A stretch of 64,000 nt of DNA from Phyllobacterium myrsinacearum. GTDB lineage: Bacteria; Pseudomonadota; Alphaproteobacteria; Rhizobiales; Rhizobiaceae. The notes beneath the pieces are model-generated. The model had not been told where the DNA came from, made no database searches, and saw only the letters and a list, made by a program, of their open reading frames with translations. How positions within the stretch are numbered: position 1 is the first letter of the stretch; every line of letters starts with the position of its first letter. Where the stretch lies: assembly GCF_002980555.1 (NCBI RefSeq), contig NZ_PVBT01000002.1, positions 744,001-808,000 of the forward strand. The letters run 5' to 3'. Below, piece by piece: positions 8,324-17,762 of the stretch. Position numbers and translations under genes: made by a program.

Positions 8324-9526
8324 TCATGATGATTGGGCAACAGTCCCTGAATCGATGAGGGCATTGACGGTGTCTTCGCTGAATCCGTATTCGGCCAGGA
8401 TTTCCCGGCTGTGCTGTCCGACAAGGGGAGCTGGACGGGTAATTTCAGCCGGGGTTGCGCTGAACGAAACCGCCGGTGCGACGACTTTGACCCGGCCGGC
8501 GATCGGGTGGTCGTAGTAACTGATCGCGCCGAGATGCTGCACCTGCGGGTCCTGTTCCGCCTGCAGATGAGTCTTTACTTCGCCGCACCAGATGTCGACC
8601 GCGAGTAGAGCGTTCATCAGTTCTTCCGTGTTCCAGGTGGCCGTGCGCTCGGCAAGCCTTGCCCAGATTTCGTCGCGCTTCTCGAACAGGTCTTTGGGAT
8701 TGTCGTAACGGAGTAAACTGTCATCGCCAAGCACACCGACCAAGCGGCTGTAGGGGCTCATGGCCACTGTGACCCACCCGTCTTTCGTCGGGTAGACGCC
8801 AAATGGGGCATCCATGCCAGGATGGCCGATGCCGGAGTTTGGGCGCTCAAAGTCAGTCTCGAAATTCATCGCCATCAGCATTTCCTGACCTTGATGAGCC
8901 AGCATGCCTGCCAACAGATTGACTTTGATATGCTGACCCACTCCGGAGCGTTCGCGCCAATACAAGGCCGCGAGTGCGCCATAGACAATGTTCATAGCTC
9001 CCACTTGATCCGAGAAGCCCGCGCCCACCGGCACGGGCGGGCCGTCACCGCGCCCGGTCGCTGCGGCCAGGCCGGTTAGGCCCTGAATGAGCATGTCTTG
9101 CCCCGGACGCTTGAGATAGGGCCCACTATCGCCGTAGCCCGATCCAGAGCAATAGATGATACGGGGATTGATACGTTTCAAATCCTCGTAACCGAACCCC
9201 AGGCGGTCTAGTACACCAGGTCTGAAGTTCTCAACGACGATGTCGGCTTTTTCGACCAGTTTATAAATGACTTCGCGTGCCTGCGTGGCTTTCAGGTCAA
9301 GCGCAAGCGACCGCTTGTTGCGATTCCAGGCCAGAAAGTTGGGACTCTCAGTGCCACCGAGCCAACGGTTATTAAATGTTAGGGTGCGGAAAAGATCACC
9401 TTGACCCGGACGTTCAACCTTAATGACGGTCGCCCCCAGATCGGCCAGCAATTGGGTCGCAAACGGTCCCTGAAGCAGGTGGCTTAGATCCAGGACGGTC
9501 ACGTCTTCCAGCGCTTTGGAATTCAT
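8324..9526 (-). CDS. CaiB/BaiF family (class III) CoA-transferase
   Basis: A 400-residue enzyme that moves CoA between carboxylic acids through an aspartyl intermediate. Family marks include 'VLDLSHLLQGPFATQLLADLGA', 'VIKVERPGQGD', 'WNRNKRSLALDLK' and 'RPGQDMLIQGLTGLA', where the Asp is the expected catalytic residue. A GGAGGAAA ribosome site precedes the ATG. Neighbours are an enoyl-CoA hydratase gene upstream and an MFS carrier gene downstream, which places it as the activation step of a short CoA-thioester pathway. The acid is unknown; carnitine-like or dicarboxylic acids are possible. Confidence 0.9.
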   Translation of the reverse strand: MNSKALEDVTVLDLSHLLQGPFATQLLADLGATVIKVERPGQGDLFRTLTFNNRWLGGTESPNFLAWNRNKRSLALDLKATQAREVIYKLVEKADIVVENFRPGVLDRLGFGYEDLKRINPRIIYCSGSGYGDSGPYLKRPGQDMLIQGLTGLAAATGRGDGPPVPVGAGFSDQVGAMNIVYGALAALYWRERSGVGQHIKVNLLAGMLAHQGQEMLMAMNFETDFERPNSGIGHPGMDAPFGVYPTKDGWVTVAMSPYSRLVGVLGDDSLLRYDNPKDLFEKRDEIWARLAERTATWNTEELMNALLAVDIWCGEVKTHLQAEQDPQVQHLGAISYYDHPIAGRVKVVAPAVSFSATPAEITRPAPLVGQHSREILAEYGFSEDTVNALIDSGTVAQSS

Positions 9527-9546
9527 TGTGTGTTTCCTCCAGTATT

Positions 9547-10752
9547 TTAAATGAAAGTTGTACGCGCACGGTTACGGCTAACCTGCCAGGCTTGCCTTAT
9601 CTGCGTGAGCGTTTCAGAGGGGGTATTGCCTGCGACAAGCGTACTGCGAACGAGATCGGACGCTTTGGTCTGGAAAGCGATGTAACCGTCGTATCGAGGC
9701 CGCACGAGTGCCGTCTCGATGGTCGTCAATGTTGCAGCGTAGAAGTCGCCCCATTGCTCATTGACGTCGCGGTCTGTCCAGGCGGCCCGTGCCGACGGTT
9801 GTCCCAAGTTTGCCGTGAAGAAACGCGTTTGGACCATGTCCGACATCAGCCAGCGCAGATGATCGATCAACTGCGGACTGGCATCAGTACGCGAACTTAT
9901 TGCAATGCCAGTACCGCCGAGCACGCTGCCATGACGGGTCCCCGATCCCGTAGGCGCATCGGTAAAAGCGACCCGCTTTTGGCCAGATTTGGCTTGGGCG
10001 TAATTGACGTAGCCGAATACCAGCGGCACCAGGGCGATCTGTTCGCCCTGGGCCATGGATTCGAGTAGGTCGATGGGGTTGAGCTTGTGCGTCAGGTGCG
10101 GTGCGCGCGCCGAGAGCCGCGCCATGATGTCAAGCGCCTCGATAGCCACGTCATCCGAAAACAGCAGCTCGTCGGGTCGGGGTTCCTCACCCAGTGCGAC
10201 GCAAATGGATAGGAAGGAGAGAAAGGCATGCGGTCCTGCAATCGACAGAGCCACCGGAATTCGTTCAGCATGAAGCAGCACATCGTACCAATCCTTTGGT
10301 GGTGATTCCAACAGATCAGGGCGATAGGCTGAGACTTGGGCGGCCACGTCAATCGGCAATGCCCAATGCTTGTCTGCCCATTGGTAACTGTCGAGGGAAC
10401 CACCAACACAACCTGTCCGCCATGCGGCGATTTCGACGTCGGTGAAATATTTTTCCAGGGGGGAGAGGCAATCAGTGGCAACAGCTTCGCCAATGTGGGG
10501 ATGGTCCAACACAATGAGATCGTAGCGGGCTGCAAGGTCGGCAATCGGATGTTCTTCGAAACCTTCAAGCCTCTGGGCTTGCCACTCGATCAATCTGTGG
10601 CCATGCGCCGATTCAAATGCCCGTGCCGCCGCCGCCAATGGCTCGTAACCGCGAGGATGTTGCCAGGTCAACGCCGTATAATCGGCACGCTGGGCAGATT
10701 TGATGTCGTCGGTATCTTTCGAGTGACCGCTCGATGAGTGTTGCATGGTCAT
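9547..10752 (-). CDS. Solute-binding-protein-like (SBP type 1) without signal peptide
   Basis: A 401-residue protein with the fold signatures of sugar-type ABC solute-binding proteins ('YEPLAAAARAFESAHGHRLIEW', 'RYDLIVLDHPHIGEAV', 'HWALPIDVAAQVSAYRPDLL', 'GSVLGGTGIAISSRTDASP'). The N-terminus (MTMQHSSSGHSKDTDD) is polar and has no signal peptide or lipobox. No ABC permease or ATPase is nearby. Its ATG follows the hydratase stop by only a few bases, so it is translated with the pathway enzymes. A cytoplasmic ligand-binding or enzyme-like role is likely; the function is unknown. Confidence 0.75.
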   Translation of the reverse strand: MTMQHSSSGHSKDTDDIKSAQRADYTALTWQHPRGYEPLAAAARAFESAHGHRLIEWQAQRLEGFEEHPIADLAARYDLIVLDHPHIGEAVATDCLSPLEKYFTDVEIAAWRTGCVGGSLDSYQWADKHWALPIDVAAQVSAYRPDLLESPPKDWYDVLLHAERIPVALSIAGPHAFLSFLSICVALGEEPRPDELLFSDDVAIEALDIMARLSARAPHLTHKLNPIDLLESMAQGEQIALVPLVFGYVNYAQAKSGQKRVAFTDAPTGSGTRHGSVLGGTGIAISSRTDASPQLIDHLRWLMSDMVQTRFFTANLGQPSARAAWTDRDVNEQWGDFYAATLTTIETALVRPRYDGYIAFQTKASDLVRSTLVAGNTPSETLTQIRQAWQVSRNRARTTFI

Positions 10753-10755
10753 CGT

Positions 10756-11541
10756 TCAACGGCCTTTAAATAGCGGTGTACGTTTTTCGAGAAATGCGTC
10801 GATGCCTTCCTGCCCGTCCTCGCTTGCGTAAAGGCGGAACAGGACTTCCTGCTCCAGGCTTTGGGCCGTTGACTGCGCTGCGTCGATACCCTGGCGCATC
10901 AATCGCTTCATTTGTGCTTGCGCCAAGGGTGCAATCGAGAGCAGTGCGCGTGAATGCAATTCAATAGCTTCGTCGAACGCTTCGTCCGTGCAAAGCACGC
11001 TGGCAAGACCAAGCTGGTATGCGCGCTCGCCATATAAATACCGGCCCGCCAGCATGACATCGGAGGCCGCGTGTTTTCCAATCGAGCGCAATAGGCGCTG
11101 TGTTCCGCCGCCACCGGGACTCAAGCCGAGACGGCCCTCCGGTAATCCCATTCGCGCGCTGTGGGCACAGATTAGAATGTCGCAGCACAAGGCAATTTCG
11201 AACCCACCGCCGAGTGCATACCCTTGCACCGCGGCAATGGTGGGCTTGGGAAAGGTTTCCAGTTTGTCGAATACGCTCCGCGAACGAAGTTGATAAGCAG
11301 TGAATTTCTCATGCTTGCCGCCTTGGTACTCAGCAATGTCGGCACCAGCAATAAACGCTCTTCCACCGGTCCCCACGAGCACCAAACCGCGCACCTGCGG
11401 ATCGAGCGCCAATTGATCGAGATGGTGGTCAAGCTCCTCCACCATAGGGGTTGATAGGGCATTGAGTTTTTCCGGGCGGTTAAAACGCAAGCGCACGATG
11501 CCGTCGAGCACGGTCTCACGAATTACAAGGTTTTCGCTCAT
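10756..11541 (-). CDS. Enoyl-CoA hydratase/isomerase family protein
   Basis: A 261-residue crotonase-fold enzyme. The oxyanion-hole segment is 'GRAFIAGADIAEY', and both catalytic-type glutamates are present: one in 'ALGGGFEIALCCD' and one in 'LPEGRLGLSPGGGGTQRL'. It would hydrate or isomerise an enoyl-CoA. It is the first gene of the leftward operon that continues with the solute-binding-like, CoA-transferase, MFS and IclR genes. The ATG at 11541 is used; an adjacent in-frame TTG precedes it. A TTTCATA/TATGAAA dyad lies ~55-85 bp upstream. Confidence 0.9.
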   Translation of the reverse strand: MSENLVIRETVLDGIVRLRFNRPEKLNALSTPMVEELDHHLDQLALDPQVRGLVLVGTGGRAFIAGADIAEYQGGKHEKFTAYQLRSRSVFDKLETFPKPTIAAVQGYALGGGFEIALCCDILICAHSARMGLPEGRLGLSPGGGGTQRLLRSIGKHAASDVMLAGRYLYGERAYQLGLASVLCTDEAFDEAIELHSRALLSIAPLAQAQMKRLMRQGIDAAQSTAQSLEQEVLFRLYASEDGQEGIDAFLEKRTPLFKGR

Positions 11542-11999
11542 CAATTTTGTCCTGAGAAGGGAAGGGCAGTGGTCAATCGAGGTATTCGAGTAGTTTCATA
11601 TGTGATACTAGATTGCGAGTATGAAAAATACAACGGTGTTTTGCAACAAGGAATCTCGATGGATGGGTCACATTCGGTATTGAACCGGATTGAAGACGGA
11701 GGATTAGCCGGGGGCCACTGGCGCTTGAAGTGGGTGGAGACCAAAGCCGGGTACCAACGCGTCCGATGCTGATACCTGGTCGCAATGTGATATCACGAGC
11801 GGCTGATCCTCTGCGTCCGGAGGCATATGCCAGCGGAGGAAACTTTCGTTGCTGTGAAGATGGCGCGCGTTTGTGGGGTGGAGTGGTGGCACTCGGACCG
11901 GGTCGACGGAAATAGGGTATCCGCCTCTGCCATTCGCGAGGTCTTCGCTTTGGCGCGCTTGAATTGCAGACGACGGCACATGCCGGCGAGGAAGTGCCA
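11542..11999. other. Upstream region of the CoA-thioester operon, no gene seen
   Basis: Apart from the TTTCATA dyad near the operon start, I see no supported gene. Open frames here are short, overlap one another and lack ribosome sites or family features. Confidence 0.4.
11594..11626. promoter_or_regulatory. TTTCATA/TATGAAA dyad, possible operator
   Basis: TTTCATA (11594-11600) and its exact complement TATGAAA (11620-11626) are separated by 19 bp, upstream of the first gene of the IclR-linked operon. The position suits an operator, but the half-sites are short and the link to the IclR protein is only a guess. Confidence 0.3.
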
Positions 12000-12170
12000 T
12001 CAGCCTGTGTGACTGAGATTCTTGATGGCTGGCTTGTCGACCGCACCGATCATGGTGTTCAGCCTGAGATCGATCAGGTATTGATACGCCCCCTTGCCGG
12101 CACAGGTATCCTCATCAACAGCGATCACACCAAACATCTGGCCATGAGCCAAATAGATGGATAGCCGCAT
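12000..12170 (-). CDS. Possible small protein, 56 aa
   Basis: A short frame beginning MRLSIYLAHGQMFGVIAVDE starts just 17 bp after the stop of the XRE regulator on the same strand. It has mixed hydrophobic and charged residues with strand-helix-like periodicity and ends KNLSHTG. No clear ribosome site was found and no family is recognised. It could be a real downstream partner of the regulator or a chance frame. Confidence 0.3.
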   Translation of the reverse strand: MRLSIYLAHGQMFGVIAVDEDTCAGKGAYQYLIDLRLNTMIGAVDKPAIKNLSHTG

Positions 12171-12186
12171 TCCCGGCACAATGAGA

Positions 12187-12555
12187 TTAACCCAACATCT
12201 CCAGCCGGCGCGCGAGGTGTTGTACGCACTGCTGTGCTGTGGATGCCGCCGCTGTTGCCGATTGCAGCCTCTGCAATAGGATGGTGCGGTCATCCCCAAC
12301 ACTTTCATTCGGCCCCGAGCCCATGCCGGTCAAAAGCCAGACCGGAGTGACCGCTAAAATTCCCGCCATCATTGCAAGACGGTTCGAACGTGGAGCAGCC
12401 CGATCGCGTTCCCAGGATTTCCACGTTGACGTTGCAACGCCCAATTGGCTAGCCGCTTGCTCGGATGATATTTGCATATATTCCCGAGCAAGCGAGATAC
12501 GTCCACCCAGTGTGTCATCGTGAGTGAAGTCATTGCCCGAAGTTTGGTGAAACAT
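12187..12555 (-). CDS. XRE-family helix-turn-helix regulator
   Basis: A 122-residue protein. Residues ~18-75 form a Cro/C1-type HTH: 'ISLAREYMQISSEQAASQLGVATSTWKSWERDR', followed by 'NRLAMMAGILAVTPVWLLTGMG'. This layout, with 'VWLLTG' after the HTH, is common in prophage-like and housekeeping Cro/C1 proteins. The C-terminal ~40 residues are Ala/Gln-rich and probably helical. A strong AGGAGG site precedes the ATG. It lies between the CoA-thioester operon and the betaine importer; its target is unknown. Confidence 0.8.
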   Translation of the reverse strand: MFHQTSGNDFTHDDTLGGRISLAREYMQISSEQAASQLGVATSTWKSWERDRAAPRSNRLAMMAGILAVTPVWLLTGMGSGPNESVGDDRTILLQRLQSATAAASTAQQCVQHLARRLEMLG

Positions 12556-12683
12556 TAGTGCCTCCTGGTTTTTGAGGAATGCCCTTTTCCTAACGAGATT
12601 GTGCTGGCTGCCGGTAAGAAGCGTCCAGCACGAACCAAGTCATTGGGGATTGCCACGCCTTTGGCTCAATCTGTGGCAGATGT

Positions 12684-13556
12684 TTAATTCGATCCTTCGA
12701 GCCAAGCTTTCACTTGCTCTGGATGATCGGTGATGTATTTGTCGACAGCCGCGTCATAAGACGTTTCCTGGGCTTCAAACATTGCAGCTTCCAAGTCGTT
12801 GATGGGTAGGTTTATGCGCGACAGGAACCCAGCCACTTTTGGATCTTCTTCCTTTAGTCCCTTACGGCCGATGACATCGACATGTTCCGCCTCGCCCAGT
12901 GATCCTTTGGTGTCTTTAAGATAACGCAGGTTGTACTTGCCAAACATCCAATGGGGACTCCACGACGTGGCAACGAACCACTTTTGTGATCGCGTCGCTC
13001 TTTCAACCGATGTCAGCATTCCTGCTTCGCTGGAGATCTGTAATTTGTAGTCCAAGTCATAGTCTTTAACGGCTTGTTCGGACAATCGGGTAAGACCAGC
13101 GCCAGGATCTATCCCTTGAATGGTGCCGCCAAGTTTTTTCACTACGTCGGGTTTCTTAAGATCCTCGATGGTGCTTATTGCATCTGCGGGAATATAGGTT
13201 GGCACGATCCATCCAAGCTTGGCGCCCTTATATACTGTTCCCAGGGTCTCGACCTTGTCTTTCACCCGCGCATAATAATCCGCATGAGTTTGAGGCAGCC
13301 AGGCCATCATCATTGCGTCCAGATCACCGCGAGCAACGCCTTGATAAAGTGGGGCGACGTCAGTCTGTACCAGATCGACCTTGCGGCCAAGCTTATCCTC
13401 TATAAGTTTGGCTGCGAGTTTTGTGACAAACTCGGCATCGGACCAGGCGGCCCAGCCAAGCTTGACAGGCTTGGCCTTCTCGTCCGCGAAAGCTGCCGTC
13501 GAAAGCGAAGCTGCGAGGATGGCAGTCAGTCCTATTGATGCTATTTTCCGGAACAT
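12684..13556 (-). CDS. proX: Glycine betaine/proline-type ABC transporter, substrate-binding protein
   Basis: A 290-residue periplasmic protein of the OpuAC/ProX family, with a signal peptide ending near 'STAAFADEKAK'. Family features are 'VKLGWAAWSDAEFVTKLAAKL', 'DLVQTDVAPLYQGVARGDLDAM' and 'WLPQTHADYYARV'; the aromatic residues Trp and Tyr in such proteins cage quaternary ammonium groups. It is the last gene of a leftward proV-proW-proX operon and has a good AAGGAG site. The ligand is probably a betaine or a related quaternary amine. Symbol assigned by family and context. Confidence 0.87.
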   Translation of the reverse strand: MFRKIASIGLTAILAASLSTAAFADEKAKPVKLGWAAWSDAEFVTKLAAKLIEDKLGRKVDLVQTDVAPLYQGVARGDLDAMMMAWLPQTHADYYARVKDKVETLGTVYKGAKLGWIVPTYIPADAISTIEDLKKPDVVKKLGGTIQGIDPGAGLTRLSEQAVKDYDLDYKLQISSEAGMLTSVERATRSQKWFVATSWSPHWMFGKYNLRYLKDTKGSLGEAEHVDVIGRKGLKEEDPKVAGFLSRINLPINDLEAAMFEAQETSYDAAVDKYITDHPEQVKAWLEGSN

Positions 13557-13598
13557 GGGTTCTCCTTATCGTTTCAATGAATATGGCCAGGAGCGGCT

Positions 13599-14510
13599 CT
13601 ATTTTTGATTTTGCGCAAGGGGCTCAAGGGATGATCGCATGCCCTTACGGGTCCGCTTGCTGGATGCTCGGAAACCAAACAGCTTGGGGCGCTTCTTGCC
13701 AAAACTCTGGGTTATGCGATCCAGGATGACAGCTAGGATAACGACGGCCAATCCGCCTTCAAATCCGGTGCCGATGTCCAGTCTCTGGATACCGGTTAAT
13801 ACGGTATTACCCAGACCGCCGGCGCCGATCATGGACGCAATCACAACCATTGAAAGTGAGAGCATGATTGTCTGATTGATACCCGCCATTATCGAGGGCA
13901 TGGCATTAGGAACCTGTACCTTGGACAATAACTGCATCCGCGTACAGCCAAACGCCAGGCCAGCTTCGACAAATTCACTGTGAACCTGTCGAATACCAAG
14001 ATTGGTAAGCCGTACGACTGGGGGCATGGAAAAGATGACCGTGGCAATTGTGCCTGGTACTGCTCCAAGCCCAAAGAACATCGCCGCGGGGATGAGATAC
14101 ACAAAGGCTGGCATCGTTTGCATCAGATCGAGCCCGGGGCGCACCGCTGAAGCCATGGTGTCGCTTCTTGCCATGGCTATACCGGTGGGAATTCCGATAA
14201 GAATGGCAATCAAGGTGGCTGCAATCACCAGTGCTAACGTTTCTATCATACTTGGCCAAAGCCCCATGTGGCCAACGAGCCAGAGGGAAAGCACAGTGAA
14301 GACCGCGAAGCTTAAACCAACGCGCCACAGTGCAAGGACGGCAAGCAACACAATTCCGGCCGGCTGCGGGATGAAAAGTAACCCACTCCCAATGCCATCG
14401 GTGACAATGCCGATAATCAGCGCAATCGTGTCGAGAGCGGGAGTAAAATGGTCCAGGATAAAATTGACGGTGGTATCGGCATACCCGCCGACGCTAAAGT
14501 CGAAATACAT
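13599..14510 (-). CDS. proW: Glycine betaine/proline-type ABC transporter, permease
   Basis: A ~303-residue inner-membrane permease of the ProW/OpuAB type. Several hydrophobic helices surround the BPD_transp_1 core, with the ATPase-docking loop 'EAGLAFGCTRMQLLSKVQVPNAMPSIMAGI'. The N-terminal segment 'DFSVGGYADTTVNFILDHF' resembles the ProW pre-domain. I use the ATG at 14510; a TTG at 14522, directly after the proV stop, is an equal candidate because no clear ribosome site decides. It works with the flanking ProV and ProX. Confidence 0.87.
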   Translation of the reverse strand: MYFDFSVGGYADTTVNFILDHFTPALDTIALIIGIVTDGIGSGLLFIPQPAGIVLLAVLALWRVGLSFAVFTVLSLWLVGHMGLWPSMIETLALVIAATLIAILIGIPTGIAMARSDTMASAVRPGLDLMQTMPAFVYLIPAAMFFGLGAVPGTIATVIFSMPPVVRLTNLGIRQVHSEFVEAGLAFGCTRMQLLSKVQVPNAMPSIMAGINQTIMLSLSMVVIASMIGAGGLGNTVLTGIQRLDIGTGFEGGLAVVILAVILDRITQSFGKKRPKLFGFRASSKRTRKGMRSSLEPLAQNQK

Positions 14511-14524
14511 GAGAATATCCAATT

Positions 14525-15757
14525 TTAATGCGCGCGATCAAGCACTTCGAGAAGGGAGGACTTGCTGATCGATCCGATATATCTCTTCTGTTCATCGACC
14601 ACAGGAGCAGGCCAACGGCTGTCAGCTATCCGGCCCATCACATCAGACAGCGGTTCGTCGGCAAGGATCGGCTCGATACTCTGCAGGAATGCGCCACGAT
14701 AAGGATCAGCGTCATCGGCATTCACCTTCTCGAGCAAAGATTCGAGACTGATCATGCCCAAATACTCTTTTCCACTACCTAAAATGATTGCGACGTCATG
14801 ATCGTCCTGTTGCATGCGACCGAGCGCTACGGGCGCTGCCACTCCTTGTCTGTCAAAAACTGCGATCTGGTTGTTGCGAACGACATTGCGCGCCTTGAAT
14901 ACGTGCGCAATATCCACATTGCGAAAGAATGAGCGAACGTATTCGTTGGCAGGTTTGAGGATAATTTCGTCAGGGGTACCAACTTGGATGATCCGGCCAT
15001 TTTGCATGATACAAACCCGATCACCGATACGCATCGCTTCGTCCAGATCGTGGCTCACGAAAACTATAGTTCGGCTGTGTTCAGCCTGAAGACGCATAAG
15101 TTCATCTTGCATTTCGGTCCGGATCAGCGGATCCAACGCCGAGAAAGCTTCATCCATCAAAAGGATGGTCGGTTCACTCGCTAGCGCCCTTGCCAAGCCT
15201 ACACGTTGTTTCATGCCGCCCGATAACTCGTCGGGACTGCTTGTGGCGTAGGCTTCCAGCCCAACCGCCTTAAGCGCAGCCAGAGCTTTGGTGTGGCGCT
15301 CGCTTTCATCAACTCCGGCCACCTCCAGTCCAAAGGCAGTGTTGTTGATAACATTGCGATTTGGCAGCAAAGCGAATGATTGGAAAACCATACTCATATC
15401 GCGTCGACGCAATTCAATGAGCTCGCGATTAGACATTTTGGTGATGTCGGTGCCATTGATCTCTATGCTGCCAGCAGACGGCTCGATCAGGCGATTGAGA
15501 AGGCGAAGCAGCGTAGATTTTCCTGAACCCGACAAACCCATGATGACGAATATTTCACCCTCACGAATTTCGAGACTGGCATCATTGACACCGATCGTAC
15601 TGCCCGTTTCGGCATATATGTCTGCCTTCTCCTTGCCTGATCGCGAAAGGGCGAGTGCCTTATCGGGCTTGTTGCCAAAGACTTTGAAGACATTCTCGAT
15701 GCGAATTTTGACTTTTGCCGAGAGGTTTTTATCGTCGATTCCAGTATCTGATATCAT
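14525..15757 (-). CDS. proV: Glycine betaine/proline-type ABC transporter, ATP-binding protein with CBS domains
   Basis: A 410-residue ATPase. Walker A 'GLSGSGKSTLLRLLNRL', signature 'LSGGMKQRVGLARAL' and Walker B 'ILLMDEAFSALDP' are intact. The N-terminal extension with 'SGKEKADIYAETGSTIGVNDASLEI' is characteristic of ProV/OpuAA. The C-terminal ~120 residues form a CBS pair ('DEPLSDVMGRIADSRWPAPVVDEQKRYIGSI'), which in OpuA-type systems senses ionic strength. The ATG at 15757 is used, though a TTG two codons earlier is possible. First gene of the operon. Confidence 0.9.
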   Translation of the reverse strand: MISDTGIDDKNLSAKVKIRIENVFKVFGNKPDKALALSRSGKEKADIYAETGSTIGVNDASLEIREGEIFVIMGLSGSGKSTLLRLLNRLIEPSAGSIEINGTDITKMSNRELIELRRRDMSMVFQSFALLPNRNVINNTAFGLEVAGVDESERHTKALAALKAVGLEAYATSSPDELSGGMKQRVGLARALASEPTILLMDEAFSALDPLIRTEMQDELMRLQAEHSRTIVFVSHDLDEAMRIGDRVCIMQNGRIIQVGTPDEIILKPANEYVRSFFRNVDIAHVFKARNVVRNNQIAVFDRQGVAAPVALGRMQQDDHDVAIILGSGKEYLGMISLESLLEKVNADDADPYRGAFLQSIEPILADEPLSDVMGRIADSRWPAPVVDEQKRYIGSISKSSLLEVLDRAH

Positions 15758-16510
15758 GGGCAATATTCAACGTGCGACTGCAGTTGGAAATCTCCTTCAT
15801 TTGAACCGCGAAGCGATTTGATCGAAATCTGGATGTGTTTGTCGCACAATCAGATTTTAAGCGGTTCAAAGTTGCAAATTTAAGGAATAAATCAAGCATC
15901 AGATGCGGGATTTAACGTGAACGCCCAACGGAGCCGGACTCGGCCACGTGCAATCCGCATGGCCTGATATTCTAAAAGCGACATTACCATGCTGCTCTAT
16001 AAAAGTCCACCCGTCTGTGTCCTATTGTGCAATGCTGCTTCGATAGCTGCACCTCGCGTTAAATGAAAGCTGGCTTGATAGTTCACTGCCATAGCGATAT
16101 GTGCGCCTCGAATTGCGGCCTCAGCAACGTCCGCAACTCTCTCGAGAAATCCCACATCCTCACCAACGACGTCGAGACGGCGGGCCGACGTTACTGCTTC
16201 GTTCTTGCTGGAGCAGTCGCGGCAGAATATTCGCCATACTGAAGCGACGTTCACAGCGCTAACACACTATATCAATTACGGAATTGAGTTTAACGAGCAA
16301 ATTTCGGCTTTCCGGCAAGCTGCGCAAGATGCTGCGCCAGTCCCATGCGCTGACCGGCAGGCGCGCAATCGCAGTGATGATTTTCAATTAGAACTTGTCT
16401 GTCCAAGAGGCGCTGGAGACCTTCGCTCCCTCATACCTTGGAAGGATACCAACGATTGGGATGTGTCGTATCTATGAGTTGACGTGATCACTTATGGAGG
16501 AGTGCGTAAC
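15758..16510. other. Long intergenic region with possible gene remnant
   Basis: It carries the proV promoter side and the upstream region of the aldolase gene. A minus-strand open frame at 15997-16254 has sensible protein-like composition ('NEAVTSARRLDVVGEDVGF', 'ERVADVAEAAIRGAHIAMAV') and ends at a TAA. It lacks a ribosome site and any family I can name, so it may be the end of a decayed gene. Confidence 0.3.
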
Positions 16511-17311
16511 ATGACTATTACCGCCGGGTTTGCAGCAAGTGTCAGAGCGCCAGGGCCCGTCTTCGGGACGTGGATGGGGACGCCGCATCCGATTATCGCC
16601 GAAACGATCTCACAAACCGGGTTGGATTTTGTGATTGCAGATGGCGAGCATGGGGCCGTATCTCCCCATGCTCTTTTGGAGATATTGCCGGCCGCCGATC
16701 GATACTCCATGCCCATTGTTTATCGTGTTGCCTATAACAGACCGGAATACATCAGAGCCGCCTTCGATAGCGGTGTTGCAGGTGTGCTGGTCCCGATGGT
16801 CAATAGCGCTGAGCAGGCGGCAGCGGCGGTGGCAGCAGCAAAATATCCACCTCATGGCTCTCGCGGCATGGGTGCCTGGCGAGCCTCCAACTACTACCAG
16901 GACGGTGCAAACTACATAGTGCGCGCGGATGACGAGACGGTCGTGATATTGCAGGTTGAGACAGTAGAAGCTGTTCGCAACGTGAATGCGATTGCTGCAG
17001 TGCCTGGCATCGATGTTCTTTATCTGGGGCCTGGTGATCTGGCCCTTTCGCAAGGTGTCGAACCTGGGCTTCTGCATCCGTCATTGCTCGAGTCCTACAA
17101 GACTGTGGTCTCCGCAGCCCGTCAGAATGGGATCAAAACCGGCATAGATGTTGCGTCAATTGAGTTCATGAAAGAGTATGCAAGCATAGGTATTGAGCTC
17201 TTTTCTTTCAGGTCGGATCATTTCTACATCCTAGATGGCGGGCGCAGGGCCGCATCGCAAATGCGCGATTGTTTTCAGGAGAGTGTCGACAGCCGCTCGA
17301 TACAAATATGA
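16511..17311 (+). CDS. HpcH/HpaI aldolase family protein
   Basis: A 266-residue class II, metal-dependent aldolase of the 2,4-dihydroxyhept-2-enedioate type, which cleaves 2-keto-4-hydroxy acids to pyruvate plus an aldehyde. Seen features: 'GTWMGTPHPIIAETISQTGLDFVIADGEHG', the metal-ligand Glu in 'ILQVETVEAV' and the metal-ligand Asp in 'LGPGDLALSQG'. The ATG at 16511 follows a GGAGGAG site; an upstream GTG in frame is less likely. It is followed by an aminotransferase gene, which suggests that an amino-group removal feeds the aldol cleavage. Confidence 0.87.
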   Translation: MTITAGFAASVRAPGPVFGTWMGTPHPIIAETISQTGLDFVIADGEHGAVSPHALLEILPAADRYSMPIVYRVAYNRPEYIRAAFDSGVAGVLVPMVNSAEQAAAAVAAAKYPPHGSRGMGAWRASNYYQDGANYIVRADDETVVILQVETVEAVRNVNAIAAVPGIDVLYLGPGDLALSQGVEPGLLHPSLLESYKTVVSAARQNGIKTGIDVASIEFMKEYASIGIELFSFRSDHFYILDGGRRAASQMRDCFQESVDSRSIQI

Positions 17312-17762
17312 TAAATGGACCGTGTAACACTGCAATCGAGTAGGTTTCCTGAAGTTTGGTTGTTGTTTCTATTGAGATGATCGGGTTGCCAGCCAGTCCG
17401 CAGCCTCCACATCTAAAGCGTAAGACCAATGTATCGGGCGGACAGTATTCGTAGAATGCCAATACACCCAATGGTCTCTTGCGAGACGAGACGATTTTCC
17501 ATTCTCAACGTCCTTGCAATGGGTTGGAAGGGCTGAAGGGTGGTGTGATTTTAAGCGTTTCCTCGATCTGGGGAGACTGAGGGTTGCTGCTGCAATCTGA
17601 TCGTGGGTTGCCGCATGCAATACGCAATGAATCTCATCCTCTGGTGGGATGGAAGATCTCTTTCGAAACGCCGTAACTTCACCCAAGAAAGCCCGGGATG
17701 CGTGCCAATGCAATACCGGACCTGCAGTATCTTTCATCGTAACAGAGCATTCCGGAGGTATC
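17312..17762. other. Intergenic region between aldolase and aminotransferase
   Basis: About 450 bp with no supported gene. Only short frames without ribosome sites occur. A strong GGAGG site at its right end belongs to the aminotransferase. Confidence 0.4.
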
